From positions 1-5,178 of the forward strand of contig CALWEE010000135.1 of assembly GCA_944376975.1 (NCBI GenBank): a DNA stretch of 5,178 nt. Reading direction: 5' to 3'. Below are positions 1-5,178 of this stretch, piece after piece. The position numbers and the translations under genes were made by a program. The first letter of the stretch is position 1. Every line of letters begins with the position of its first letter. Below the pieces are notes generated by a model that ran no database searches, was not told the DNA's origin, and saw nothing but the letters and a program-made list of their open reading frames with translations. This stretch comes from an uncultured Lachnospiraceae bacterium. Lineage in GTDB: Bacteria; Bacillota; Clostridia; Lachnospirales; Lachnospiraceae.

Positions 1-2033
1 TGGATATCCCCTTTGACCGTGGCGATCACCACCTTGCCTTTGGATACCCGGGCCTGCGAAGTATCTTCCGATAATTTTCTTTTGATCACGTCAAACGCCG
101 CCTGGGCCGCTGTGGCCGATTGGATCAGCTGGGGAAGGAACAGCTTCCCGGTCTCAAAATCCATACCCACTTTATCCAGAGCCGGTATGAGCACATCGTT
201 GACCACCGCCATGGCGGGCAGGGTCTCCAGAAGTTTTTCCGCCGCCTGACCGGCATATTCTTTTAAGCCGTTTTTCACCGCCTGATCCAGGGTCATTTCT
301 TTTCGCGCGGCAGGCGCCGGCGCGGTCGTTCGCGCCTGGCTGTATTTATCCACATAGCGCTTGCATCCCTTGTCCCGGTCGTAAAGCACGTTGAACGCGT
401 CCACCGCCGCCATCATGGCTTCATTGTTGGGATTGATGATGGGCAGGTCAAGGCCTGCCGCCATGGCCAGCGTGAGGAAGGATGTATTGATCCATTCCCT
501 TTTCGGAAGCCCGAATGAAATATTGGACACGCCGAGCACCGTCTTGACGCCCAGTTTTTCTTTGACAAGCGCCAGGGCTTTCAAAGTCTCCGCCGCTTCC
601 TTCTGCTGCGCCGAAACGGTCAGCGTCAGGCAGTCGATATAGACGTCTTCTTTCGGAATGCCATAAGCGGCCGCTTTTTTCACGATCCGCTCCGCCACGG
701 CGAACCGTTCTTCGGCGGTTGCCGGTATCCCGTTTTCATCCAACGTCAGTCCCACCACCGCCGCTCCGTATTTTTTAACGATGGGAAAGATCCGGTCCAT
801 GACCGCTTCCTCGCCGTTGACCGAATTGACGATGGGTTTCCCGTTATAGACGCGCAGCGCCTTTTCGATCACGTCCGCGCTGGACGAATCGATCTGGAGC
901 GGGACGTCCACCACGCCCTGGAGTTCTTTCACGACTTCGCGCATCAGTCCGGCCTCGTCGATCTTGGGCAGGCCCACATTCACGTCCAGTATGTGGGCGC
1001 CGGCCTCCGTCTGGCTGATGCCCTGGGCAAGGATATAGCCGATGTCATGGTTTATCAATGCCTCTTTGAACAGCTTCTTCCCCGTGGGATTGATCCGTTC
1101 GCCGATCACCCGCGCGCCGTCGATCTCCACCACCTGGGTCGCGCTGCACACGGCGGATCTTTTGCTGACCTGACGTTTTACCGGCGTCCACCCCGCCAGC
1201 ATACGCTTTATCTCCCGTATGTACGCCGGCGTCGTGCCGCAGCATCCGCCGAACAGCGAGACGCCCAGATCCACGTATTTTTCAAGCTGGGCCGCGAACT
1301 GCTCCGCCGTCACCGGATAGGTGCCGTCTTCCAGGTCCGGAAGACCCGCGTTCGCTTTTATGATCAGCGGAAGATGAGTCCACCGGGCCATCGTTTTCGC
1401 CAGAGGATAGATCTCGTCCGGCCCGAGCGAGCAGTTGATGCCCACCGCGTCCACGCCGAGGCCGGTCAGGGTCAGCGCGGCCGCTTCCACTGTCACGCCG
1501 GTAAATGTCCGTCCGTTTTTTTCAAAAGTCATCGTGCACAGGACGGGAAGGGCGGTGTTTTCCCTGGCGGCCAGAACGGCGGCCTTCATCTCCAGAAGGT
1601 CCGTGCTCGTCTCGATCACGATCAGATCCGCGCCGGATCGTTCGCCGCATACCATCATCTCCCGGAACATATCGTAAGCTTCGTCAAATTTTAAAGGCCC
1701 GTTCGGTTCCATCAGCTGCCCGATCGGCCCCACATCCAAAGCCACCGCCGCGTCCGTACCTCTGGCCGCCTCTTTCGCGCAGGCTATACCCGCCGAAACG
1801 ACCGCTTCCGGGGAATACTCGCAATGGCTCAGTTTATAACGGTTCGCGCTGAACGTGTTGGCATAGATGATCTGGGATCCGCTTTCGATATACTGACGGT
1901 GGATGCCGGTGATGATCTCCGGATGGGTGATGTTCAACGCCTCCGGCACTTTGCCCATCGGCGCGCCGCACTGCTGCAGCATGGTCCCCATGGCGCCGTC
2001 CAGCAGGATAAATCTGTTCTCAAAATCTAGCAT
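1..2033 (-). CDS. metH: Cobalamin-dependent methionine synthase, Hcy-folate-B12 modules (3' end cut by window edge)
   Basis: Cytosolic enzyme that transfers the methyl group of 5-methyltetrahydrofolate via cobalamin to homocysteine, giving methionine and tetrahydrofolate. My translation of the minus strand is open for 677 codons and runs off the left edge. Residues 1 to about 285 are the homocysteine methyltransferase barrel (DGAMGTML near residue 12). Its zinc ligands are Cys201 (GINCS) and Cys264/Cys265 (GGCCGTTP). Their 63-residue spacing equals that of the E. coli ligands Cys247, Cys310 and Cys311. Residues about 305-560 are the pterin-binding barrel: GERINPTG 311-318, DVNVG 350-354, QIDSS 380-384, NSVNG 403-407. 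An Ala/Pro-rich linker (about 565-579) leads to the helical cap of the B12 module (about 580-665), then VVIATVKGDI, where the window ends. The ATG at 2033 follows AGAGAGGA at 6 nt. The gene overlaps the upstream activation gene by 7 bases. The activation domain is encoded separately, so the full protein probably ends after the B12 domain (expected near 790-800 aa; not visible). Confidence 0.96.
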   Translation of the reverse strand, partial: MLDFENRFILLDGAMGTMLQQCGAPMGKVPEALNITHPEIITGIHRQYIESGSQIIYANTFSANRYKLSHCEYSPEAVVSAGIACAKEAARGTDAAVALDVGPIGQLMEPNGPLKFDEAYDMFREMMVCGERSGADLIVIETSTDLLEMKAAVLAARENTALPVLCTMTFEKNGRTFTGVTVEAAALTLTGLGVDAVGINCSLGPDEIYPLAKTMARWTHLPLIIKANAGLPDLEDGTYPVTAEQFAAQLEKYVDLGVSLFGGCCGTTPAYIREIKRMLAGWTPVKRQVSKRSAVCSATQVVEIDGARVIGERINPTGKKLFKEALINHDIGYILAQGISQTEAGAHILDVNVGLPKIDEAGLMREVVKELQGVVDVPLQIDSSSADVIEKALRVYNGKPIVNSVNGEEAVMDRIFPIVKKYGAAVVGLTLDENGIPATAEERFAVAERIVKKAAAYGIPKEDVYIDCLTLTVSAQQKEAAETLKALALVKEKLGVKTVLGVSNISFGLPKREWINTSFLTLAMAAGLDLPIINPNNEAMMAAVDAFNVLYDRDKGCKRYVDKYSQARTTAPAPAARKEMTLDQAVKNGLKEYAGQAAEKLLETLPAMAVVNDVLIPALDKVGMDFETGKLFLPQLIQSATAAQAAFDVIKRKLSEDTSQARVSKGKVVIATVKGDI

Positions 2034-2695
2034 ATCGTTCCTCTCTTTCTGAAACCGCAGTTTTCCCGGTTATCGCAGTGATCGCATTTATTTTTCCGCT
2101 CATCTTTTCGGATATCCGTTACGCCGACGACCGCCGTCACCGATTTGGCCGGCACCATCAGGAAACTTTCCGTTAAGGATACGCCGATCTTCCGATGGGT
2201 ATCTAAAACCCGCAGGAAATCTCTCTGAAGTTCCAAAGGCAGATCCCCGTATCCGGGACTGAACCGCCAGGTCGTGTTCAGGCCTTCCCGGCGGACCGTC
2301 TTTTCGATCTGTGCCTCCGCCTGATCCGCGATCTGTTCCACCGCCTGGATACCGCAGGCGTCCATGACCACCGCCGCGTCCGGCTCGCTTATCATCATCT
2401 TGCGCACCCGCCGGTCCAGTTCCATGCCCGCCGTGGCGCACATCAGATAGACTTCCCGACAGTTTTCCAAATGCTTTCGTATATCTTTCCCGGTCAGGCA
2501 GATACCTGTTCCCGGAAGCTCCACGCCGCGTCCGGTAAAGGCCGCCGGGAATCTCTTATAAATATATTTGCCCTCGCATACGCGAAGCGTCTCCTCGACG
2601 CAGCGCGAGATCAGGGCTTCCATCCGTTCGTTCAGGCCGTTCTGTCGGTATCCCAGATATCTCAGGACCTCGCTTTTATCCAGTTCTTCCAGCAT
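2027..2695 (-). CDS. Stand-alone methionine synthase activation (reactivation) domain protein
   Basis: Related to the C-terminal activation module of MetH (Met_synt_B12 family), which binds S-adenosylmethionine and, with a reductant such as flavodoxin, re-methylates cob(II)alamin formed by accidental oxidation. Numbering from the ATG at 2704, RFSPGYGDLP (147-156) keeps the RxxxGY pattern of the AdoMet site, and IGVSLTESFLMVPAKSV (173-189) matches the LTESFxMxPxxSV block of the family. At about 222-225 aa it is shorter than the E. coli module (about 330 aa), like the separately encoded Thermotoga protein TM0269. The C-terminus carries C207-x2-C210-x5-C216, a possible metal or Fe-S site; this is inference. 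Start choice: GGGAG (2709-2705) directly abuts the ATG at 2704, leaving no spacer, but lies 9 nt from the in-frame ATG at 2695, which I therefore prefer. It lies 16 bp after metF and overlaps metH, so it is probably translationally coupled to its target. No standard gene symbol is assigned. Confidence 0.92.
   Translation of the reverse strand: MLEELDKSEVLRYLGYRQNGLNERMEALISRCVEETLRVCEGKYIYKRFPAAFTGRGVELPGTGICLTGKDIRKHLENCREVYLMCATAGMELDRRVRKMMISEPDAAVVMDACGIQAVEQIADQAEAQIEKTVRREGLNTTWRFSPGYGDLPLELQRDFLRVLDTHRKIGVSLTESFLMVPAKSVTAVVGVTDIRKDERKNKCDHCDNRENCGFRKRGTIC
2039..2046 (-). promoter_or_regulatory. Ribosome binding site of metH inside the upstream gene
   Basis: AGAGAGGA, with its GAGG core 6 nt from the ATG at 2033. 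It lies within the last codons of the activation-domain gene, so ribosomes finishing that gene arrive at the metH start (ATGCTAG overlap). Confidence 0.75.
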
Positions 2696-2704
2696 ATCGG
2701 ACAT

Positions 2705-2709
2705 CTCCC
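2705..2709 (-). promoter_or_regulatory. Ribosome binding site of the activation-domain gene (decides start)
   Basis: GGGAG directly touches the ATG at 2704 but is 9 nt from the in-frame ATG at 2695. This makes 2695 the more likely initiation codon. The site lies in the short gap after the metF stop codon. Confidence 0.6.
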
Positions 2710-2711
2710 GT

Positions 2712-3590
2712 CTACTTATTGCAGCTGGCGAGTATATTGGAAATGCTTTCCGTGATCTTCGTCGCCACTTCCACCCGGTTCATCGTATACAAATGGATGC
2801 CTCGAACGTCATTATTGATCAGATCGATGATCTGTTCGGTGGCGAACGCGATGCCCGCGTCTTTCAGCGCCGCGGGATCGTCCGCGTATTTATTGATCAT
2901 CTTGGAGAATTTCACCGGAAAGCTGGCGCCACACATGGATACCGTACGTTCGATCTGCGCCTTGTTCACCACCGGCATGATACCCGCTTCCACCGGTATT
3001 TTAATGCCCGCCTTCTCGATCTTGTCCATAAACCGGTAAAACTGTTCATTATCAAAAAAGAGCTGGGAGATCAGATGGGTCACGCCCGCGTCTACCTTCT
3101 TTTTCAGATTTTCGATATCTTCATCCAACGACGCGGCTTCACAGTGTCCCTCCGGATAACAGGCCCCGATCACGTTAAAGTCGGCGTCATATTCCCGTAT
3201 GAACCGGGCCAGGTCGCTGGCATGCTCAAAATCGATGATCCCGTTTTCCGGCGTCAGATCGCCCCGAAGCGCCAGTATATTGGATACGCCGGACGCTTTC
3301 AGCTGATCTAAGACACCCCGGATGCTTTCCCTTGTGGAACCGGCGCAGGTCAGGTGGCTCACCGGCTCGATGCCGTATTCGCTCCGGATCAGGGAAGCGA
3401 TCTCGCAGGTTTTCTGCTTCTGGGACGGCGACCCGCCCGCTCCGTAGGTCACGCTTATAAAATCCGGCCTGAGCCCTCTGAGGCCGTATAGGGTATTATA
3501 GATCGTATCTATGGACGTGGTTTTTTTCGGAGGAAAAACTTCCAGCGAATAAACCACTTTTTTGCTTTCAAACAATCGGGATATGTTCAT
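2712..3590 (-). CDS. metF: 5,10-methylenetetrahydrofolate reductase
   Basis: Cytosolic FAD-dependent TIM-barrel enzyme that reduces 5,10-methylene-THF to 5-methyl-THF with NAD(P)H, supplying the methyl donor for MetH encoded two genes downstream. The 292-aa length matches bacterial MetF (about 290-300). Visible motifs are SLEVFPPK with the likely catalytic Glu17 (equivalent to E. coli Glu28), SVTYGAGGS 46-54, HLTCAGSTRESI 79-90, NILALRGD 104-111 (folate/flavin contact region), YPEGH 145-149 and ISQLFFDN 174-181. The reading frame extends upstream to an ATG at 3686, but those 32 residues are Lys/Arg/Asn-rich, lack family similarity and read straight through the promoter. The ATG at 3590 has AAGGAG 7 nt upstream and gives the family-typical N-terminus. 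It is the first gene of the metF-activation-metH operon, transcribed from its own promoter (3630-3658). No sign of a MetV partner subunit is visible here. Confidence 0.97.
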   Translation of the reverse strand: MNISRLFESKKVVYSLEVFPPKKTTSIDTIYNTLYGLRGLRPDFISVTYGAGGSPSQKQKTCEIASLIRSEYGIEPVSHLTCAGSTRESIRGVLDQLKASGVSNILALRGDLTPENGIIDFEHASDLARFIREYDADFNVIGACYPEGHCEAASLDEDIENLKKKVDAGVTHLISQLFFDNEQFYRFMDKIEKAGIKIPVEAGIMPVVNKAQIERTVSMCGASFPVKFSKMINKYADDPAALKDAGIAFATEQIIDLINNDVRGIHLYTMNRVEVATKITESISNILASCNK

Positions 3591-3597
3591 GTCCTCA

Positions 3598-3603
3598 CTC
3601 CTT
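3598..3603 (-). promoter_or_regulatory. Ribosome binding site of metF (decides start)
   Basis: AAGGAG, 7 nt before the ATG at 3590. It sets the metF start and excludes the longer reading from 3686. Confidence 0.9.
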
Positions 3604-3629
3604 GCGCTCACTGTCTTTTTATTCTTTTT

Positions 3630-3658
3630 ATTATATCTGTACCGCCTTGTTTTTTCAA
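3630..3658 (-). promoter_or_regulatory. Sigma-A type promoter of the metF-activation-metH operon
   Basis: On the minus strand, -35 TTGAAA (3658-3653; 5 of 6 consensus) and a perfect -10 TATAAT (3635-3630) are separated by exactly 17 bp. Initiation is predicted near 3623, giving a leader of about 33 nt before the metF ATG. No other strong promoter is needed for the two downstream genes, which are packed or overlapping. Prediction from consensus only. Confidence 0.85.
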
Positions 3659-3659
3659 C

Positions 3660-3672
3660 AATCCATTGGATT
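3660..3672. promoter_or_regulatory. Perfect palindrome between divergent promoters, candidate operator
   Basis: AATCCA-T-TGGATT is a perfect 6-bp inverted repeat around a single central base. Two further pairs match outside one mismatch (A3657/T3675 and A3658/T3674). It fills the gap between the back-to-back -35 boxes and covers the dapF -35 box. The position is what an operator shared by both units would have. No regulator family is recognised from the sequence, and a chance AT-rich palindrome remains possible. Confidence 0.4.
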
Positions 3673-3694
3673 ATTCCGGAAAGCATAGTATAAT
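3666..3694 (+). promoter_or_regulatory. Sigma-A type promoter of dapF-murE
   Basis: A perfect -10 TATAAT (3689-3694) lies 17 bp after a weak -35 TTGGAT (3666-3671; the TTG matches). The start is predicted near 3701, giving a leader of about 24-27 nt. The weak -35 overlaps the palindrome at 3660-3672, which would fit a promoter controlled by a bound protein. Another palindrome, TTCCGGAA (3674-3681), sits in the spacer. Confidence 0.75.
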
Positions 3695-3715
3695 AATGAA
3701 AAAGTTTTTAATCTT

Positions 3716-3720
3716 GGAGG
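3716..3720 (+). promoter_or_regulatory. Ribosome binding site of dapF
   Basis: GGAGG, 7 nt before the ATG at 3728 and only 4 nt before the adjacent ATG at 3725. The spacing favours the second ATG. Confidence 0.85.
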
Positions 3721-3727
3721 AAGCATG

Positions 3728-4564
3728 ATGAAATTTACAAAAATGCAGGGATGCGGCAACGACTATGTTTATGTAAACTGCTTTGAGGAAACCGTCCGCC
3801 ACCCGGAGGAACTGGCTGTCCGGCTGAGCAACCGCCACTTCGGCATCGGCTCTGACGGCCTGATCCTCATATGCCCTTCAGACAAAGCCGATTTCCGTAT
3901 GGCCATGTACAACATGGACGGATCCGAAGGGAAGATGTGCGGCAACGGCGTGCGCTGCATCGCCAAATATGTCTATGATCATCATCTGACAGATAAAACA
4001 CAGATCACTCTGGAAACCCTCGCGGGCATCAAACATCTGGATCTTTCCGTTGAAAACGGCAAAGTCATGAATGTGACCGTGGATATGGGGCAGCCTGTTT
4101 TTAAAGGCAGCCAGATCCCTGTCCGCATTGACAAAGACATGATCGTCAATGAACCGATCACGACCGATGGCATGCTCTGGCACATGACCTGCGTATCCAT
4201 GGGCAATCCCCACGCCGTCGTTTTTGTGGAAGACACTCAGCATATGGATCTGAACGCCATTGGCCCCGCCTTTGAAAAGCATCCGCTTTTCCCGGAACAG
4301 GTCAATACGGAATTTGTCCAGGTGCTTGACCGGAAAAATATCAATATGCGGGTCTGGGAAAGAGGCTCCGGGGAAACCCTCGCCTGCGGTACAGGCGCCT
4401 GCGCATCGGTCGTGGCCTGTGTCCTGAACGATAAGACCGACGACGCGGTCCGCGTCCATCTTCTGGGCGGCGATCTGTTCATAAAATACGACCGCAAGAA
4501 GAATACGGTCTTTATGACAGGACCCGCCGTGGAAGTCTTTAACGGAGAGATCGAGCAAATTTGA
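3728..4564 (+). CDS. dapF: Diaminopimelate epimerase
   Basis: Cofactor-independent racemase that converts LL-diaminopimelate to meso-diaminopimelate in the cytosol, the last step before lysine synthesis and the source of the peptidoglycan cross-linking residue. From the ATG at 3728 it is 278 aa, the usual family length. The two catalytic thiols are visible: Cys71 in KMCGNGVRC and Cys220 in LACGTGACAS. Substrate-binding signatures are GCGNDY 8-13, YNMDGSEG 61-68, MGNPHAV 158-164 and ERGSGET 211-217. Two adjacent ATGs exist (3725, 3728). GGAGG at 3716-3720 is 4 nt from the first and 7 nt from the second, and the second gives the family-typical MKFTKM start, so it is preferred. The gene is divergent from metF and begins a unit continuing into murE 19 bp later, which consumes its product. 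Most residues are typical; GCGND replaces the commoner GLGND. Confidence 0.97.
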   Translation: MKFTKMQGCGNDYVYVNCFEETVRHPEELAVRLSNRHFGIGSDGLILICPSDKADFRMAMYNMDGSEGKMCGNGVRCIAKYVYDHHLTDKTQITLETLAGIKHLDLSVENGKVMNVTVDMGQPVFKGSQIPVRIDKDMIVNEPITTDGMLWHMTCVSMGNPHAVVFVEDTQHMDLNAIGPAFEKHPLFPEQVNTEFVQVLDRKNINMRVWERGSGETLACGTGACASVVACVLNDKTDDAVRVHLLGGDLFIKYDRKKNTVFMTGPAVEVFNGEIEQI

Positions 4565-4566
4565 TG

Positions 4567-4572
4567 AAAGGA
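4567..4572 (+). promoter_or_regulatory. Ribosome binding site of murE
   Basis: AAAGGA just after the dapF stop codon, 11 nt before the murE ATG. The spacing is at the long end for a Shine-Dalgarno site, which may lower initiation. An in-frame stop at 4575 rules out an earlier start. Confidence 0.55.
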
Positions 4573-4583
4573 TGTAGCGCGTC

Positions 4584-5178
4584 ATGAAACTCTCAAAACT
4601 TCTTGAACATCTGGATTTTACCTGCGTCCAGGGCGACGCTGACACCGAAGTGTCCGACCTTGTCTATGATTCCCGAAAGGTGGACAAAGGTTCGGTATTC
4701 GTCTGTATCAGCGGTTCTGTACGGGACGCCCACGAATTTATACCGGAAGTGGCCGAGAAGGGCGCCGCTGCCGTCATCGTTGAAAAAGACGTGCCCGCCC
4801 CCGAAGGCGTGACCATGATCCGCGTGGAAAACACACGCGAGGCGCTTGCCTTCATGTCCGCCGCCTATTTTGGCCATCCGGCAAAAGAACTCAAGACCAT
4901 CGGCATAACCGGCACAAAAGGGAAGACAACGACCGCCTATATGGTCCGCTCCATCCTGGAAAAATCCGGGTTTAAGACCGGCCTGATCGGAACGATCGAA
5001 ACGATCATCGGCGACAAAGTCATCAAAGCGGCCAACACCACGCCGGAATCCTACATGGTCCAGCAATATTTCCGCGAAATGGTCGACGCGGGCTGCGACT
5101 GCGTCGTCATGGAAGTTTCATCCCAGGGCCTCATGCTCCATCGGGTATCCGGTTTTACCTTTGACTACGGTATCTTCA
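4584..5178 (+). CDS. murE: UDP-N-acetylmuramyl-tripeptide synthetase, Mur ligase N-terminal part (3' end cut by window edge)
   Basis: Cytosolic ATP-dependent ligase expected to add meso-diaminopimelate to UDP-MurNAc-L-Ala-D-Glu in peptidoglycan precursor synthesis. Only 198 codons of an expected 480-500 are present. The N-terminal UDP-substrate domain (about 1-100) has the VYDSRKV motif at 27-33, typical of MurE. The central ATPase domain starts near 104 with the P-loop GITGTKGKTTT (107-117; Lys114 is the nucleotide-binding lysine), followed by NTTPES 151-156 and MEVSSQGL 176-183 with HRV 186-188. The last block is MEVSSHAL in many MurE proteins, so His-Ala is replaced by Gln-Gly here. The amino-acid specificity motif (DNPR in DAP-adding enzymes) lies beyond the edge, so DAP over lysine is inferred from dapF next door. 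The ATG at 4584 is the only in-frame start after a stop at 4575. The AAAGGA site is 11 nt upstream, a longish spacing. A MurE-like paralogue is the main alternative. Confidence 0.9.
   Translation, partial: MKLSKLLEHLDFTCVQGDADTEVSDLVYDSRKVDKGSVFVCISGSVRDAHEFIPEVAEKGAAAVIVEKDVPAPEGVTMIRVENTREALAFMSAAYFGHPAKELKTIGITGTKGKTTTAYMVRSILEKSGFKTGLIGTIETIIGDKVIKAANTTPESYMVQQYFREMVDAGCDCVVMEVSSQGLMLHRVSGFTFDYGIF

Noticed and set aside
993..1694. 233-codon plus-strand open frame opposite metH
   Set aside because: It lies antisense to well-supported metH codons. Its translation is rich in Arg/His/Pro, typical of a shadow frame, and it has no recognisable domain or ribosome binding site.
2568..3311. 247-codon plus-strand open frame
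   Set aside because: It runs antisense across the activation gene and metF, both supported by family motifs. The translation shows no family similarity.
3526..3541. A-rich run in metF (AAA AAA ACC on the coding strand) as a possible frameshift site, or a hairpin with flanking T/A runs
   Set aside because: It encodes conserved PPKKT in frame, the frame continues intact, and no stable hairpin or alternate product is visible.
3591..3686. 32-residue N-terminal extension of metF from the ATG at 3686
   Set aside because: It translates through the metF promoter itself, has basic low-complexity content and no ribosome binding site. The ATG at 3590 has a strong site and gives the family-typical N-terminus.
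3591..3727. Riboswitch or rho-independent terminator in the intergenic region
   Set aside because: The leaders are about 33 and 25 nt, with no GC-rich stem followed by a T run on either strand. The region is explained by two promoters and a palindrome.
3878..4645. 255-codon minus-strand open frame opposite dapF
   Set aside because: It is the antisense shadow of dapF and the start of murE. It is His/Asp/Gly-rich without motifs and has no promoter or ribosome site.
4593..5066. 157-codon minus-strand open frame opposite murE
   Set aside because: It is the antisense shadow of the P-loop-containing murE frame and has no independent support.

Overview
The window holds five protein-coding genes in two divergent transcription units, with one shared control region of about 137 bp (3591-3727). 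All five are recognisable housekeeping genes. I found no mobile element, CRISPR array, tRNA/rRNA gene or defence system. The gene set suggests an anaerobic, cobalamin-using Gram-positive bacterium of the Clostridia, possibly Lachnospiraceae-like. This rests on the split cobalamin-dependent methionine synthase with a separate activation protein, diaminopimelate-type cell wall genes, strong Shine-Dalgarno sites and sigma-A-type promoters. The lineage is an inference from gene style and was not tested by a search.

Minus-strand unit, read from right to left: metF (5,10-methylenetetrahydrofolate reductase, 3590-2712), then a small stand-alone methionine synthase reactivation-domain protein (2695-2027), then the body of methionine synthase metH (from 2033 off the left edge). 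The genes are tightly packed: 16 bp between metF and the activation gene, and a 7-base overlap between the activation gene and metH. Together they form a one-carbon module. MetF makes methyl-tetrahydrofolate, MetH passes its methyl group through cobalamin to homocysteine to give methionine, and the activation protein is expected to re-methylate oxidised cobalamin using S-adenosylmethionine. The window ends inside the codon expected to encode the cobalt-ligand histidine of MetH.

Plus-strand unit: dapF (diaminopimelate epimerase, 3728-4564), then 19 bp later the N-terminal 198 residues of a Mur ligase, most likely murE (4584 to the right edge). DapF makes meso-diaminopimelate. MurE adds it to the peptidoglycan precursor UDP-MurNAc-L-Ala-D-Glu. 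The pair therefore supplies and uses the same amino acid.

Control region: each unit has its own promoter with a perfect TATAAT -10 box and a 17-bp spacer. The two -35 boxes lie back to back, 7 bp apart, and a perfect 6-1-6 palindrome (3660-3672) fills the gap and covers the dapF -35 box. The metF leader is only about 33 nt, too short for an S-box or cobalamin riboswitch. The palindrome is the most interesting unexplained element. The rest of the window looks ordinary, and I do not see an undescribed system in it.
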